Part shown: one piece after another, positions 8,025 through 17,671 of the stretch
Numbering within the stretch: position 1 is the first letter of the stretch
Layout of the letters: every line of letters begins with the position of its first letter
Assembly (NCBI GenBank): GCA_903861645.1
Contig: CAIOVE010000072.1
Coordinates: forward strand, 1-51,168
Direction of reading: 5' to 3'
DNA: 51,168 bases
Source: an uncultured Hyphomicrobiales bacterium
GTDB taxonomy: Bacteria > Pseudomonadota > Alphaproteobacteria > Rhizobiales > Beijerinckiaceae
Program-made: the position numbers and the translations under genes
Notes under the pieces: model-generated
What the model was told of the DNA's origin: nothing
Seen by the model: only the letters and a program-made list of their open reading frames with translations
The model's database searches: none

Positions 8025-9800
8025 TCAGCGCGCGGCGGGCGCCGGCTCGCTTCCGGCCATGAACTGCGCCCGCGCCAGCGCGGCGAAGCGACCGTTTTTC
8101 GCCACCAGTTCGTCGAACCCGCCGCTCTCGATGATCCGGCCCTGATCAAGCACGAGAATGCGATGGGCGTTGCGGATCGTCGCGAGGCGATGGGCGATGA
8201 CGAAGGTCGTGCGCCCCTGCGTCGCCGCCTCCAGCGCCGCCTGCAACTGCTTTTCGGTCGTCGCGTCGAGCGCGCTGGTCGCCTCGTCGAAGATGAGGAT
8301 CGGCGGATCCTTCAGCAGCGCGCGCGCGATCGACAGCCGCTGGCGCTCGCCGCCCGACAACGAGCGTCCGCGCTCGCCAACGATGGTGGCAAGCCCGTCC
8401 GACTGGCGCGCGATGAATTCGGTCGCCTGCGCGCGCTCGATCGCCAGCGCGATCTCCGCGTCGGTGGCGTCCGCCTTGCCGACGCGCAGGTTTTCCTCGA
8501 TCGAGCGCGCGAACAGCATCGGCTCCTGAAACACGACGCCGATGTTGCGCCGCAGGCCGAGCAGCGTCATGTCGCGCAGATCGACTCCGTCGATGGTGAT
8601 CCGCCCGCCGTTCGGGTCGAACACGCGATGCATGAGACCCAGCGTCGTCGACTTGCCCGAGCCCGTGGAGCCGACCAGCGCGATGGTCTGGCCCGGCTCG
8701 ACCTCGAAGCTGACGTCGTCGAGGGCGACGCGCCTGTTGTCATAGGAAAACGTTACATGCTCGAAGGCCACGCGGCCGACGAGCCGGCCGGGATCGACGG
8801 CGTTCGGCCGATCGCGCACGGCGGGCGCCGTGTCGAGCACCTCGAAGAATTCCTGCAGCTTCGGCACGATCGCGACGATCCAGTTGATGAAGCCCACGAC
8901 CTGTTCGAGCCGGCCGATGAGCATCGTCGCGAAGCTCATGAAGGTGACGATCTCGCCGATGCTGGCGAGGCCGTTGAGATGCAGCGAAACGCCGAGAATG
9001 AAAATGCCGAGCAGGGTCAGCGTGGCCGACGCGCGCGTCGCCACGGCGGCCACCGCCCACCACGACAACACCGGCATCTGCGCGCTCAACAGTTCCGCCG
9101 ACACCTTGCGCAGCGCGGTCGCCTCCGCCTCGACGCGGGTGAAGCTCTGGATCACCGCGATATTGCCCAGCGCGTCGGAGGCGCGCTCGGCGAGATCGGC
9201 GTGGTAACGCTCGACCTTGCTCTGCAACCCGTCGGTGCGGCGCAGGACGAAGATCGTCAGCGCGCCGAACAACAGCACCATCAGGATCAGCAGCGACGCC
9301 AGCCGCCAGTTGATGAACATCGACAGCGGCAGCAGGATGAACAGCGCGACGAAGGATGCGCAGTTCTCGCGGAAGAAATTCAGCCAGACGCTCGCCATGC
9401 TCGACGCGCCGTCGAGCATGTTCTTCAACAGGCGACCGGAATGGACGCCCGAGTGATAGCCGAGCGGCAGGTGCAGCACGTGCTCGAAATATTCCGCCAT
9501 GACGGCGAGGCGCCGGCGGTGCGACAGCCGGTCGGCGTGCAGGGCGACCAGCACGGCCGCCATGATGGTGAACAGGCCAAAGCCGACCCAGGCGCCCAGC
9601 AGCGGCGCGAGTTCCGACCATTGCGGCGCGCGATTCTCGGTCTGCGCCGTCGCCAGCTTGTCGATGATCCGGCCAAACAGGATCGGCTCGGCGAACTGGG
9701 CGCTCGCCAGTCCGAGATTGGCCGCCACGAGGATCATGGCGAGCGTCGCTTCCGAGCCGAGCAGGCGCAGAACGCGGAAATAAACACGGAAAAACTGCAT
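8025..9800 (-). CDS. ndvA: Cyclic beta-(1,2)-glucan exporter NdvA/ChvA (ABC half-transporter)
   Basis: A 591-residue half-size ABC exporter: six-helix membrane domain (about 1-320) fused to an ATPase domain. The ATPase has Walker [10 protein letters not shown], signature [15 protein letters not shown], Walker [13 protein letters not shown] and the H-loop VIAHRL. The N terminus, with [13 protein letters not shown] and [16 protein letters not shown], matches the NdvA/ChvA subgroup, which moves cyclic beta-glucan to the periplasm in rhizobia and relatives. The matching synthase NdvB is not in the window. ATG at 9798-9800. The subgroup call is from the N-terminal pattern; the general ABC-exporter call is certain. 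Confidence 0.87.
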   Translation of the reverse strand: MQFFRVYFRVLRLLGSEATLAMILVAANLGLASAQFAEPILFGRIIDKLATAQTENRAPQWSELAPLLGAWVGFGLFTIMAAVLVALHADRLSHRRRLAVMAEYFEHVLHLPLGYHSGVHSGRLLKNMLDGASSMASVWLNFFRENCASFVALFILLPLSMFINWRLASLLILMVLLFGALTIFVLRRTDGLQSKVERYHADLAERASDALGNIAVIQSFTRVEAEATALRKVSAELLSAQMPVLSWWAVAAVATRASATLTLLGIFILGVSLHLNGLASIGEIVTFMSFATMLIGRLEQVVGFINWIVAIVPKLQEFFEVLDTAPAVRDRPNAVDPGRLVGRVAFEHVTFSYDNRRVALDDVSFEVEPGQTIALVGSTGSGKSTTLGLMHRVFDPNGGRITIDGVDLRDMTLLGLRRNIGVVFQEPMLFARSIEENLRVGKADATDAEIALAIERAQATEFIARQSDGLATIVGERGRSLSGGERQRLSIARALLKDPPILIFDEATSALDATTEKQLQAALEAATQGRTTFVIAHRLATIRNAHRILVLDQGRIIESGGFDELVAKNGRFAALARAQFMAGSEPAPAAR

Positions 9801-9983
9801 GGCCTGGCAATCGGTGACGCGGCGCGGGGCCGGGGCCCGCCAAATCGGGCCGTGCGGGTATAGCCGCCGCGCCCCGGCGCGCCAAATGTTTTAGGTTGGC
9901 GGGCCCCCGGAACGCCCGGAGGGCTTGGTTTCGGCCCGCGCGCGCGCTATGGGAAAAGTGACTTTCAGGAGCAATGTCGCACC

Positions 9984-10691
9984 ATGACCAAGGTCTTTCC
10001 CGATGCCCGGGCCGCGTTGGCGGGATCCATCAAGAATGGCATGACGATCATGTCCGGCGGCTTCGGCCTCTGTGGCATTCCCGAGGCGCTGATCCTGGCG
10101 ATCCGCGATTCCGGCGCGACGGGCCTGACCGTCATCTCCAACAACGCGGGCGTTGATGGCGTCGGCCTCGGCGTGCTGCTGGAAACCAAGCAGATCAAGA
10201 AGATGATCTCGTCCTACGTCGGCGAGAACAAGCTCTTCGCCCAGCAGTTCCTCGCCGGCGAACTGGAGCTGGAATTCAATCCGCAAGGCACGCTGGCCGA
10301 GCGCATCCGCGCTGGCGGCGCGGGCATTCCCGCCTTCTTCACCAAGACCGGCTACGGCACGATCATCGCGGAAGGCAAGGAAACCCGCGAATTCGACGGC
10401 CAGCATTTCGTGATGGAGACGGGCCTCGTCGCCGACATCGCGCTGGTTCACGCGTGGAAGGGCGATACGGAGGGCAACCTCGTCTACCGGATGACCGCCC
10501 GCAACTTCAATCCGATGATGGCGACCGCCGGCAAGCTGACCATCGCCGAGGTCGAGCACCTCGTGCAGCCCGGCGAAATCAACCCGGACCACATCATCAC
10601 CCCCGGCATCTACGTGCAGCGGATCGTTCACCTGAACGCCCCCGTCAAGCACATCGAGCAGCGCACCACCCGCAAGCGCGCCGCCGTCTGA
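9984..10691 (+). CDS. scoA: 3-oxoacid CoA-transferase, subunit A
   Basis: The alpha subunit (235 residues) of a succinyl-CoA:3-ketoacid CoA-transferase-type enzyme, which activates acetoacetate or related oxoacids using succinyl-CoA. Typical features are SGGFGLCGIPEALI at about 23-36 (CoA-binding loop), TVISNNAG, IKKMISSYVGEN and the C-terminal TPGIYVQRIVHL. Subunit B follows 78 bases downstream, as usual for this pair. An AGGAG lies at 9968-9972, slightly far from the ATG at 9984; the protein start nevertheless matches the family. The exact acceptor acid is not fixed by the sequence. Confidence 0.93.
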   Translation: MTKVFPDARAALAGSIKNGMTIMSGGFGLCGIPEALILAIRDSGATGLTVISNNAGVDGVGLGVLLETKQIKKMISSYVGENKLFAQQFLAGELELEFNPQGTLAERIRAGGAGIPAFFTKTGYGTIIAEGKETREFDGQHFVMETGLVADIALVHAWKGDTEGNLVYRMTARNFNPMMATAGKLTIAEVEHLVQPGEINPDHIITPGIYVQRIVHLNAPVKHIEQRTTRKRAAV

Positions 10692-10769
10692 TCGCCACCC
10701 GAATTGGTTTCACGCGTTTTCGCCGCGCGCCACTGACGACCCGCCCGGAAACGCCTTGGGAGAATGAAC

Positions 10770-11417
10770 ATGGCCTGGACCCGTGACCAGATGGCCGCCC
10801 GCGCCGCCAAGGAACTGCGCGACGGCTTTTATGTGAACCTCGGCATCGGCATTCCCACGCTGGTGTCCAACTACATTCCCGCCGGCATGAGCATGCAGTT
10901 GCAAAGCGAGAACGGCATGCTCGGCATGGGCCCCTTCCCCTACGAGGGCGATGAAGACCCCGATCTCATCAACGCCGGCAAGCAGACCATCACCGAACTG
11001 CCGACGACGAGCTATTTCTCCTCGGCCGATTCCTTCGCCATGATCCGCGGCGGTCACATTGATCTGTCGATCCTCGGCGCCATGCAGGTGGCCGAAAACG
11101 GCGACCTCGCCAACTGGATGATACCCGGCAAGATGGTGAAGGGCATGGGCGGCGCGATGGACCTCGTCGCCGGCGTCAAGAAGGTCGTCGTGGTGATGGA
11201 GCACGTCGCCAAGGACGGCCCGAAGCTGCTGCACAAGTGCAACCTGCCGCTCACCGGCTCGCGCGTCGTCGATCTCGTCATCACCGATCTCGGCGTCTTC
11301 TCCATCGACAAGCATGGTTCGGGCGGCATGACGCTGATCGAACTGGCCGACGGCGTCACGCTCGACGAAATCAAGTCCAAGACCGAGGGCTCCTACAAGG
11401 TCGCGCCCGGCCTCTGA
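10770..11417 (+). CDS. scoB: 3-oxoacid CoA-transferase, subunit B
   Basis: The beta subunit (215 residues) paired with the gene just upstream. It carries the catalytic glutamate in [11 protein letters not shown], the residue that forms the covalent glutamyl-CoA intermediate, plus the family patterns LGIGIPTLV and ITDLGVFSI. Two ATGs compete, at 10764 and 10770. The second is preferred because TTGGGAGA at 10756-10763 is then correctly spaced, and because [16 protein letters not shown] is the usual family start. It converges on the lipocalin-like gene with four bases between the stops. Confidence 0.93.
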   Translation: MAWTRDQMAARAAKELRDGFYVNLGIGIPTLVSNYIPAGMSMQLQSENGMLGMGPFPYEGDEDPDLINAGKQTITELPTTSYFSSADSFAMIRGGHIDLSILGAMQVAENGDLANWMIPGKMVKGMGGAMDLVAGVKKVVVVMEHVAKDGPKLLHKCNLPLTGSRVVDLVITDLGVFSIDKHGSGGMTLIELADGVTLDEIKSKTEGSYKVAPGL

Positions 11418-11421
11418 GCGC

Positions 11422-11919
11422 CTACTCGTCGCGCGCCCATGTCACGATCACGCGGACAACCTTGCCCGCGAGATTGGGGTGCGGCATCGGCGGGCTTTCG
11501 ATGTGCAGCAGGCGATCGCCATCCTCGAAGCGGATGAACCTGACCTGCTCGCCGCCGACCCATGACTCGTTCCACGCCGCCTCGACGCGGGTGATGACCT
11601 TGCCATCCTCGACCCGGTAGCGCCCGCTGTAGGCGATCATCGTCTTGAGCGCGTTGGCGCGGTCGGCGTCGGTTTCCGGCGTCTTGCGCCCGTCGCCCGT
11701 CATCAGCGCCAGCCAGCGGCCCTTCGCCGTGGCGATCTGCCAGCCCTTGGGATGTTCGCCATAGACGGGCGAACGCTCCTTCGTCTGTTGATCCTCGTAA
11801 ACGACGGACACCAGCTTCCAGACGCCGACGATCCGTTGCGCGTCGTCGGCGCGCGCGGCGCCCGGCGCGAGGCCGACCATCGACAGAACCAGTCCGATCA
11901 GGGCGAAACGCATGGGCAT
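11422..11919 (-). CDS. Secreted lipocalin-like domain protein
   Basis: A 165-residue exported protein with a signal peptide ending near AARA (about residue 24). The mature part begins IVGVWKLVSVVYED, the opening of the lipocalin-like domain family, continues with a GRWLALMTGDG strand pattern, and ends in beta-rich sequence; it probably forms a small barrel. The ligand is unknown. It lies 27 bases downstream of the ABC binding protein on the same strand and is probably co-transcribed with it, which hints at a role around the same substrate, but this is only context. Confidence 0.75.
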   Translation of the reverse strand: MPMRFALIGLVLSMVGLAPGAARADDAQRIVGVWKLVSVVYEDQQTKERSPVYGEHPKGWQIATAKGRWLALMTGDGRKTPETDADRANALKTMIAYSGRYRVEDGKVITRVEAAWNESWVGGEQVRFIRFEDGDRLLHIESPPMPHPNLAGKVVRVIVTWARDE

Positions 11920-11946
11920 ATCCTTCGTTTTATGATGGCTTTCGCC

Positions 11947-12975
11947 TTACTTGGCCTTCGGCTTGTAGGGCCCGAGTTCCTTGACCGCGCGATCGACCCA
12001 GCTCGTGTCGATCAACTGGTCGACCGTCACGTCGCCCCGGATGAGTTCCTGCGACTTGAAGAAGGCCCAGTCCTTTTTCAGGCTGTCGACGCCAACAGCG
12101 CCATCGGGATCGACGTAGTGCGGCACGATCGAGCGCAGCACGTCCTTGTCCTTCACGGTGGAATATTTCGCGATGATGTCGACGACCTCCTCGGCGCCGG
12201 GGCCCGCGAGACGCGCGTCCTTCAGCGCGTCGACATAGTCGCGCAGGCCGCGGATATAGGCCTTGGTGACGCGACGCGCGACATCCGGGCGATCCTTCAT
12301 GAAAACCTGCCCGTAGACGATCACGCCGGTGACATCGTCGTCGCGCAAGCTCGAAACGGGCGTCATCTTGACCGCGCTGCCCGACTTGATCGCCGCCGAC
12401 ATGAAGGGTTCCGGCAGGAAGCTCACATCGACCGCCTTGCTGGCGTAGGCGGCGACCTGTTGCGGCATGGACAGGATGATGGTCTCGACATCGGACATTT
12501 TCAGTCCGCCCTGCTGGAGCGTGTCGTTCAGCACCGACCATTCGTTGCTGCCCGGCGCGGTCATGGCGAACTTGCGCCCCTTGAGGTCCTTGAGGGTCCG
12601 CACCGCCCCGCTGTCCCACAGATCCTTGCGGACCATCAGGCCCTGATAGGAATAAACGCCCTTGTTGCGCGCCTTGTCGGCGACCGCGCGCAGGGTGATG
12701 CCCCGCTCGAAGGCGTTGTAGGTGCCGGCGCCCACGGCGCCCGAGCCGACATCGACCTCGCCCGTGGCCAGCGGCGCGACCATGCGGGCGCTGGAATCGA
12801 AAACGATGAATTTGGCCTCGATCCCCTCGTCGCGCAGGTAGCCCTTGGCGTCGGCGATATAGAAGCCAACGTCGGCGGTCCCCCCGATATAGGCGATGGT
12901 CACCTGATCCGCGGCGCGCGCGCCGGGAGGCCAACCGACGACGAAAAGCGCCAGAATCGCGGCAAATACGCGCAT
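11947..12975 (-). CDS. NitT/TauT-type ABC transporter substrate-binding protein
   Basis: A 342-residue periplasmic binding protein of the NMT1/SsuA-like family. The signal peptide ends near GARAADQ (about residue 21). The mature protein shows the two-lobed pattern: VTIAYIGGTADVGFYIADAKGYLRDEG (first ~20 residues of lobe 1 are typical), VDVGSGAVGAGTYNAF, and LKGRKFAMTAPGSNEW. Such proteins bind nitrate, sulfonates, thiamine precursors or aromatic acids; the ligand here is unknown. A good ribosome-binding site GGGAGGG precedes the start. The matching ATPase and permeases are probably those at 15254-17671, beyond the divergent DUF882 gene. Confidence 0.88.
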   Translation of the reverse strand: MRVFAAILALFVVGWPPGARAADQVTIAYIGGTADVGFYIADAKGYLRDEGIEAKFIVFDSSARMVAPLATGEVDVGSGAVGAGTYNAFERGITLRAVADKARNKGVYSYQGLMVRKDLWDSGAVRTLKDLKGRKFAMTAPGSNEWSVLNDTLQQGGLKMSDVETIILSMPQQVAAYASKAVDVSFLPEPFMSAAIKSGSAVKMTPVSSLRDDDVTGVIVYGQVFMKDRPDVARRVTKAYIRGLRDYVDALKDARLAGPGAEEVVDIIAKYSTVKDKDVLRSIVPHYVDPDGAVGVDSLKKDWAFFKSQELIRGDVTVDQLIDTSWVDRAVKELGPYKPKAK

Positions 12976-13292
12976 ATTGCCCTCCCACCTGTTTTTGTTG
13001 ACGCAAGTCTATGCGCGACCGCTCGGATAAGTCGAGACTGGCTTTTGTCGGGGGACATTTCCCCGGTTCCGGCGGGCGGGCCACTCCGTCCCCGGAGGTC
13101 CGATGTCCGTCTCCATACTGGCGCCTTAATTGGGCGCTCTTGCTGGCGACCGGTTTTTCGGTCCACATTGTCACTGGAGTGGCGTGGGAGCGTGGCGTCG
13201 TGTAGGCGTTGTCTTGGGGATTACGGGCCTTTAACCGAAAAGAGCAACACTTCGGTCACCATGTTCGGACGATGGCGCGCCATGGCGCGGCC
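12976..13292. other. Divergent intergenic region, 317 bases
   Basis: Between the binding protein (minus) and the DUF882 gene (plus). It contains the ribosome-binding site of the former (near 12980), short hairpins such as GGGGA-CATT-TCCCC near 13052-13066 and GACCG-GTTTTT-CGGTC near 13147-13163, and possible alternative upstream starts for the DUF882 gene (TTG at 13209, ATG at 13272). I see no convincing additional gene or clear promoter. Confidence 0.6.
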
Positions 13293-15065
13293 ATGACTCA
13301 TAGGCGAGTGTTCAGATTGTCGAAATCACCGTTTCCGCGGGGCGTCGCCCGTCGGGCCGTTTTTATGAAGTCCGGCCTGGCCGCGCTCGCGCTGGTGGCG
13401 CTGGCGCCCGCCGAGACGCAGAACGCCGTCGCCAATGGCGAAACGCGCACCATCAGCCTCTACCATTCCCATACCAAGGAAAGCATCACGGCGACCTTCC
13501 GCGTGAACGGCGCCTATGATTACGCGACCCTGGAAAAGCTGAACTGGTTCCTGCGCGACTGGCGTCGCGACGAACCCACCAAGATGGACCCCCGCCTGTT
13601 CGACGCGATCTGGGAAACCTATCGCGAATCCGGCTCGCAACAACCCATCGTCATCGTCTCGGCCTATCGTTCGCCCGAGACCAACGCCATGCTGCGCCGC
13701 CGCTCGCGCGCGGTCGCCGAGTTCTCCCAGCACATGCTCGGCAAGGCGATGGACATGCATTATCAGGACGTGCCCATGTCGCGCGTCCGCGAGATCGCCA
13801 TGCATCTGCAGCGCGGCGGCGTCGGCTATTATCCGACCGCCGGCAGCCCCTTCGTTCACATGGATGTCGGCAGCGTGCGCGCCTGGCCGCGCATGTCCTA
13901 TGATCAACTCGCCCGCCTGTTCCCGGACGGCAAGACGGTTCACCTGCCCTCGAACGGTCAGCCGCTGGCGCGCTACGAGGAGGCTCGCGCCGAGATCGAG
14001 TCCCGCAACGGCGTCAGCGTGCCGACCATCGCGCAGGTCCAGTCTAAGGGCTTCTTCGCCTCGCTCTTTGGCGGCGGCGACGACGAGGAATCCGCGGCGC
14101 CCGTTCGTGGCGGCCCGCGCGTTGGCGGCGATCAGCGCGTCGCCGGCTTCATCGATCGCTCGCGCGGCACGAATGCCGCGACCCGTCTCGCGGCCCGCGG
14201 CGCCCCCGGCGCTGCGCCCTCGCCCGGCGTCGCCGACGAGAACAGCACGGCGGCCTTCTTCGTGGCGGACGCCGCCCGCCGGTCGCCCGCCGTGGAGCGC
14301 GCGGAGCGCGACCTCCCGCGCGGCCAGACCTATCTCGCCCCGGCCCCCGCCCCGGTGGTCGTCGCCTCGGCCACGCCGGACATTCGCAAGCCGACGGTCC
14401 TGCCCGAGCCCGCGCTCGCCGTCAGGCCGGCCGCGCCCGAGGTCGCCGACGTTGTTGCCGCGCCGGCGCCCGTGCCGCCGCGCCGGCCAACCGAACTGGC
14501 CTTCAACGCCATCGAATCCGTGGTCGCCCCCCTGCCGCCGCCGCGCCCGACCGAACTGGCGCGCCCGAGCCGCGTGGCCGAGTTGCCCAACGTCATCACA
14601 ACCGGCGGCTCGGCGCCGGTGACAGCTTCGGCGACGGGAGCCCTCGCCTACGCGCCGACCATCGCTGGCCTGATCGCCGGAACGTCGCCCGCCGCGCCAA
14701 GGCCCGTCGCCGCGAAGGCCGCGCCCGCCGTGTCCGGACAGGCGCTTGGCCTGCGGACCCTCGCCAGCGTCCACAAGAACGACGATCCCGCGGCGACGCG
14801 CGTCGACCGCTCCAATTTCCGGGCGCTGACGGCGCCAGTCGAGGTCGCCTCGATCGCGCCGGGATCGGTGGCCCCCGTCGTCGCCGGCCTCAGGCGCGCC
14901 AGCCGCGGCGATGTGATGAGCCTCGCCCTCGCGCCGCCCTCTGGCGCCGCGACGCGCTTTGAGCCCGCGAGCAAACCCGCGCCGACCGGCTTCGTTCGTC
15001 CGGCGCCCGCGTCGCGCGAGCGCGCGTCCCTCTCGACCGGACCCGGCGCGAGCAAGCTGAACTGA
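13293..15065 (+). CDS. DUF882 / peptidase M15-type murein endopeptidase-like protein with long disordered tail
   Basis: The N-terminal part after the leader (about residues 50-240 from this start) is a DUF882 domain, a zinc M15-type fold related to MepK/YcbK peptidoglycan hydrolases. Visible metal and active-site patterns are SAYRSPETNAMLR, SQHMLGKAMDMHY and SPFVHMDVGSVR, giving the expected His-x6-Asp and His. After that, about 370 residues are rich in Ala, Pro and Arg with repeats of PPRRPTEL / PPPRPTEL, likely disordered. The start is unsure: TTG 13209, ATG 13272, ATG 13293 and ATG 13365 are in frame. 13293 gives a basic leader plus the hydrophobic stretch AALALVALAPAE that fits an export signal. 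A peptidoglycan role is inferred from the domain. Confidence 0.83.
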   Translation: MTHRRVFRLSKSPFPRGVARRAVFMKSGLAALALVALAPAETQNAVANGETRTISLYHSHTKESITATFRVNGAYDYATLEKLNWFLRDWRRDEPTKMDPRLFDAIWETYRESGSQQPIVIVSAYRSPETNAMLRRRSRAVAEFSQHMLGKAMDMHYQDVPMSRVREIAMHLQRGGVGYYPTAGSPFVHMDVGSVRAWPRMSYDQLARLFPDGKTVHLPSNGQPLARYEEARAEIESRNGVSVPTIAQVQSKGFFASLFGGGDDEESAAPVRGGPRVGGDQRVAGFIDRSRGTNAATRLAARGAPGAAPSPGVADENSTAAFFVADAARRSPAVERAERDLPRGQTYLAPAPAPVVVASATPDIRKPTVLPEPALAVRPAAPEVADVVAAPAPVPPRRPTELAFNAIESVVAPLPPPRPTELARPSRVAELPNVITTGGSAPVTASATGALAYAPTIAGLIAGTSPAAPRPVAAKAAPAVSGQALGLRTLASVHKNDDPAATRVDRSNFRALTAPVEVASIAPGSVAPVVAGLRRASRGDVMSLALAPPSGAATRFEPASKPAPTGFVRPAPASRERASLSTGPGASKLN

Positions 15066-15103
15066 CGAGCGCGATTCGTCGCGCGTTCGTTTCGGGGCTG
15101 GCG

Positions 15104-15132
15104 TTGACAAGGCCACCTCCGGCGCCCGACAT
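15104..15132 (+). promoter_or_regulatory. Weak candidate promoter for ABC operon
   Basis: A perfect -35 hexamer TTGACA at 15104-15109 is followed after 17 bases by CGACAT, a poor -10. It lies in the 188-base gap in front of the ABC ATPase gene. The -35 match is exact but the -10 is weak, so this is tentative. Confidence 0.25.
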
Positions 15133-15253
15133 TCCGCGCAACAGAAATGAATGGCGGATTGATCCGCCGGGAGGGAGAACCGCGGCCGCCGCGATTTCTT
15201 TTCCGGCGCCGTAATACGCCAAGGCGCCCGCGAGATTCGGAACACCTGACATC

Positions 15254-16114
15254 ATGTCCAATGTCGCGAATGCGTCCACCGTGACGACCGTCGCCGCGCC
15301 CAAGCCGCAGCTCGTCATCGACAAGGTGTTCAAGCGCTTCGGCGATGGGCCCGGCGCCGTGGTGGCCGTGGATCAGGTGTCCTTCGACGTGCGACCCGGC
15401 GAATTCGTCGCGGTGATCGGACCCTCGGGTTGCGGCAAGTCGACCCTGTTCAACATCATTGGCGGCCTGCTCGACGATTATTCGGGCGACGTGCTGTGCG
15501 AGGGCGACCGCGTCGCCGGCCCGCATCCAGCCATCGGCATGGTGTTTCAGGAGGAATCGACCTTCCCCTGGCGCAACGTGCTGGACAACGTCGCCTTCCC
15601 GCTCGAATTGCGCGGCGTCGGCAAGGCCGAGCGACTGGAGCGGGCGCATCACTTCATCGATCTGGTCGGCCTCGGCGGCTTTGAAAAGCGGATGCCCTCG
15701 GAACTGTCGGGCGGCATGCGCCAGCGCGTGTCGATCGCCCGCACGCTGGTGTCCCAGCCGCATATCCTGTTGATGGACGAGCCCTTCGCCGCGCTAGACG
15801 AACAGACGCGCCTGCTGCTCGGCGACAAGATCACGCAAATCCAACAGGATCTGAAGCAGACCACCCTGCTCATCACCCACAACCTGACGGAAGCCGTGCA
15901 GCTCTCCGACCGCATCGTGGTGATGACCTATCGCCCCGGTCGCGTGAAGCGCACCGTGTCCATCGATCTGCCGCGCCCGCGCACCTCCGATGTCGTGTCG
16001 AGCGCGGCCTTCGGCAAGTATGTCGCCGAAATCTGGGCCGACCTGCGCGAGGAGGCGAGCCGCGGCATGGCCGACGCCGAGGGCCGCACGCGCGGAGCCG
16101 CGCCCCGTGGCTAG
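15254..16114 (+). CDS. NitT/TauT-type ABC transporter ATPase
   Basis: A 286-residue ATPase of the SsuB/TauB/NrtD type that drives import through the two permeases encoded directly downstream. It has Walker A GPSGCGKST, the Q-loop in GMVFQEESTFPWRNV (the FPW pattern is typical of this group), the signature LSGGMRQRVSIARTL, Walker B ILLMDEPFAALD and the H-loop ITHNLTEA. The stop codon lies inside the start region of the next gene, so the three genes form a tight operon. The substrate is unknown; a binding protein of the right family is encoded at 11947-12975. Confidence 0.93.
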   Translation: MSNVANASTVTTVAAPKPQLVIDKVFKRFGDGPGAVVAVDQVSFDVRPGEFVAVIGPSGCGKSTLFNIIGGLLDDYSGDVLCEGDRVAGPHPAIGMVFQEESTFPWRNVLDNVAFPLELRGVGKAERLERAHHFIDLVGLGGFEKRMPSELSGGMRQRVSIARTLVSQPHILLMDEPFAALDEQTRLLLGDKITQIQQDLKQTTLLITHNLTEAVQLSDRIVVMTYRPGRVKRTVSIDLPRPRTSDVVSSAAFGKYVAEIWADLREEASRGMADAEGRTRGAAPRG

Positions 16115-16880
16115 GGCGGCCTCGCCCCTGATGACCCGCGGGCTGCCCATCGCCGTCGGCGCGGCCAGCGTCATCGGCGTCTTTGGCCTGCTGGAGGCGC
16201 TGCTGCGGCTGGGCGTCGTCAACCGCTACATCGTCCCGTTGCCGAGCGATGTGCTACTCAGCCTCGAACGCATCATCGTCGAGGAAAACGTCCTCGCCCG
16301 CATGCGCGAGACGGCCTACGAGGTCGTCATGTCCGGGCTTTTCACCATTCTGGTGGGCGTGCCCATCGGCGCGGCGCTCTATCGCTGGCGCCCCCTGCGG
16401 CGCGCGCTGGAGGATTGGGTGGCCGCGCTGGCCGCCGCGCCGCTGGTGCTGGCCTTCCCCCTGTTTCTCGTCATGTTCGGGCGATCCTCGACCACGGTCA
16501 TCGTCATGTCCGTCATCACCGGCCTCGCGCCGATGATCCTCAAGACGACCGAGGGCTTCGTCGCGACGCGGCCCGTGCTGATCAACGTCGGCAAGAGCCT
16601 GAAGATGACGGATTCCCAGATGTTCTGGAAAATCCTGTTTCCCTCGGCCCTGCCGTTGATCTTCACCGGCATTCGACTGAGCTGGACCTTCGTGCTGATC
16701 AGCGTCGTCGGCATCGAATTTCTCATCAATCTGGGCGGGCTCGGCCAGCTCATCAACGATCTCGCCGAGCGTTACGATCTACCGGGCACCTACGCCGCGA
16801 TCTGTTTCGTCATTCTGGTGAGCGTCGTCTTTTTCGTGGCGCTGGAGCGGTTGGAAACATGGCTGCAACCAAGCCGGTAG
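16107..16880 (+). CDS. ABC transporter permease (first of two)
   Basis: A 257-residue inner-membrane permease with about six helices and the BPD_transp_1 fold. The cytoplasmic EAA-like loop lies around VLINVGKSLKMTDSQMFWKI. The GTG at 16107 was chosen because GGAG at 16094-16097 is properly spaced from it and because an 8-base overlap with the ATPase gene suits a coupled operon; an ATG at 16131 is the alternative. Its end overlaps the next permease gene by 22 bases. The two permeases differ clearly in sequence, so the channel is probably a heterodimer. Confidence 0.88.
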   Translation: MARAASPLMTRGLPIAVGAASVIGVFGLLEALLRLGVVNRYIVPLPSDVLLSLERIIVEENVLARMRETAYEVVMSGLFTILVGVPIGAALYRWRPLRRALEDWVAALAAAPLVLAFPLFLVMFGRSSTTVIVMSVITGLAPMILKTTEGFVATRPVLINVGKSLKMTDSQMFWKILFPSALPLIFTGIRLSWTFVLISVVGIEFLINLGGLGQLINDLAERYDLPGTYAAICFVILVSVVFFVALERLETWLQPSR

Positions 16881-17671
16881 GCGCGCGCGCGCCGCTCGCC
16901 ACGACGTCATGGGGCAGGACGGGCCGCGTGTCCGCGCGCTCGACCAATGTCATCCGCGTGTGCTTCGTGCTCGGCGCGGCGATCATCTGGGAATCCCTGT
17001 CGCGCTCGGGCCTGCTGTTTCGCGATGTCGTGCCCTCGCTGGTCGCCATCGTCGCCTCGATGGGCAAGCTGCTGGTCAACCCCGCCTTCTACGCCAACCT
17101 TCAGGTAACCGCGTGGGAAGTGGCCGCGTCGCTCGCCATTGGCGGCGTCGCCGGCATCGTCGTCGGCATCGTTCTCGGCTCGAACAAGTTCCTCGCCCGC
17201 GCCTACGAGCCCTATGTCTATTATCTCGCGCCGACTCCGCGCATCATCTTCTTTCCGGTGATGATCATGTGGTTCGGCGTCGGCATCGCCTCGAAGATCG
17301 CGTTGGGCGCCCTGTCCTGCTTTTTCACCATCGCCCTATCGACGGCGGCGGGCATGCGCGGCATCGACAAGGTGCTGATCCGCGTCGGCCGCACCTTCCG
17401 CGCCACGCCCTGGCAGATGGCGACGAAGATCTACTTGCCCGCCATGAGCGCGCCCGTGCTCAACGGCGTGCGCCTTGGATTTGGCACGGCCGTCATCACC
17501 GCGCTGCTCGCCGAAACGAAATTGTCGAACCAGGGCCTCGGCTTCATGGTCATGCAGATTTACGCCCGCTTCGACATGCCCACCCTCTATGGACTGCTCG
17601 CCATCGTCTTTCTGATCGCCGGGCTGGGCAATCTGCTGCTGGGCAAGATCGCCGGCGGCGCCCGGACCTGA
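16859..17671 (+). CDS. ABC transporter permease (second of two)
   Basis: A 270-residue permease of the NitT/TauT family. After a polar N-terminal tail of about 30 residues come six predicted helices; the EAA-like coupling loop lies around RVGRTFRATPWQMATKIYLP. The ATG at 16859 sits inside the end of the first permease gene in another frame, so expression is likely coupled. It closes the ATPase-permease-permease operon. Heteromeric permease pairs are less usual in this family than a homodimer encoded by one gene. Confidence 0.9.
   Translation: MAATKPVGARAPLATTSWGRTGRVSARSTNVIRVCFVLGAAIIWESLSRSGLLFRDVVPSLVAIVASMGKLLVNPAFYANLQVTAWEVAASLAIGGVAGIVVGIVLGSNKFLARAYEPYVYYLAPTPRIIFFPVMIMWFGVGIASKIALGALSCFFTIALSTAAGMRGIDKVLIRVGRTFRATPWQMATKIYLPAMSAPVLNGVRLGFGTAVITALLAETKLSNQGLGFMVMQIYARFDMPTLYGLLAIVFLIAGLGNLLLGKIAGGART

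Noticed and set aside
8163-9863. 566-residue open frame antisense to ndvA
   Set aside because: Shadow of the ABC exporter gene; no motif or sensible fold pattern.
9974-10156. Possible short gene starting at ATG 9974 after AGGAG
   Set aside because: It overlaps scoA in another frame and encodes a typical shadow sequence; the AGGAG more likely serves scoA at 9984.
15170-15182. Strong GGGAGGGAGAA ribosome-binding-like site
   Set aside because: No start codon with a meaningful frame follows at the right distance.
13326-15245. 639-residue open frame antisense to the DUF882 gene
   Set aside because: Arg/Gly/Ala-rich shadow frame caused by high GC third positions in the real gene.
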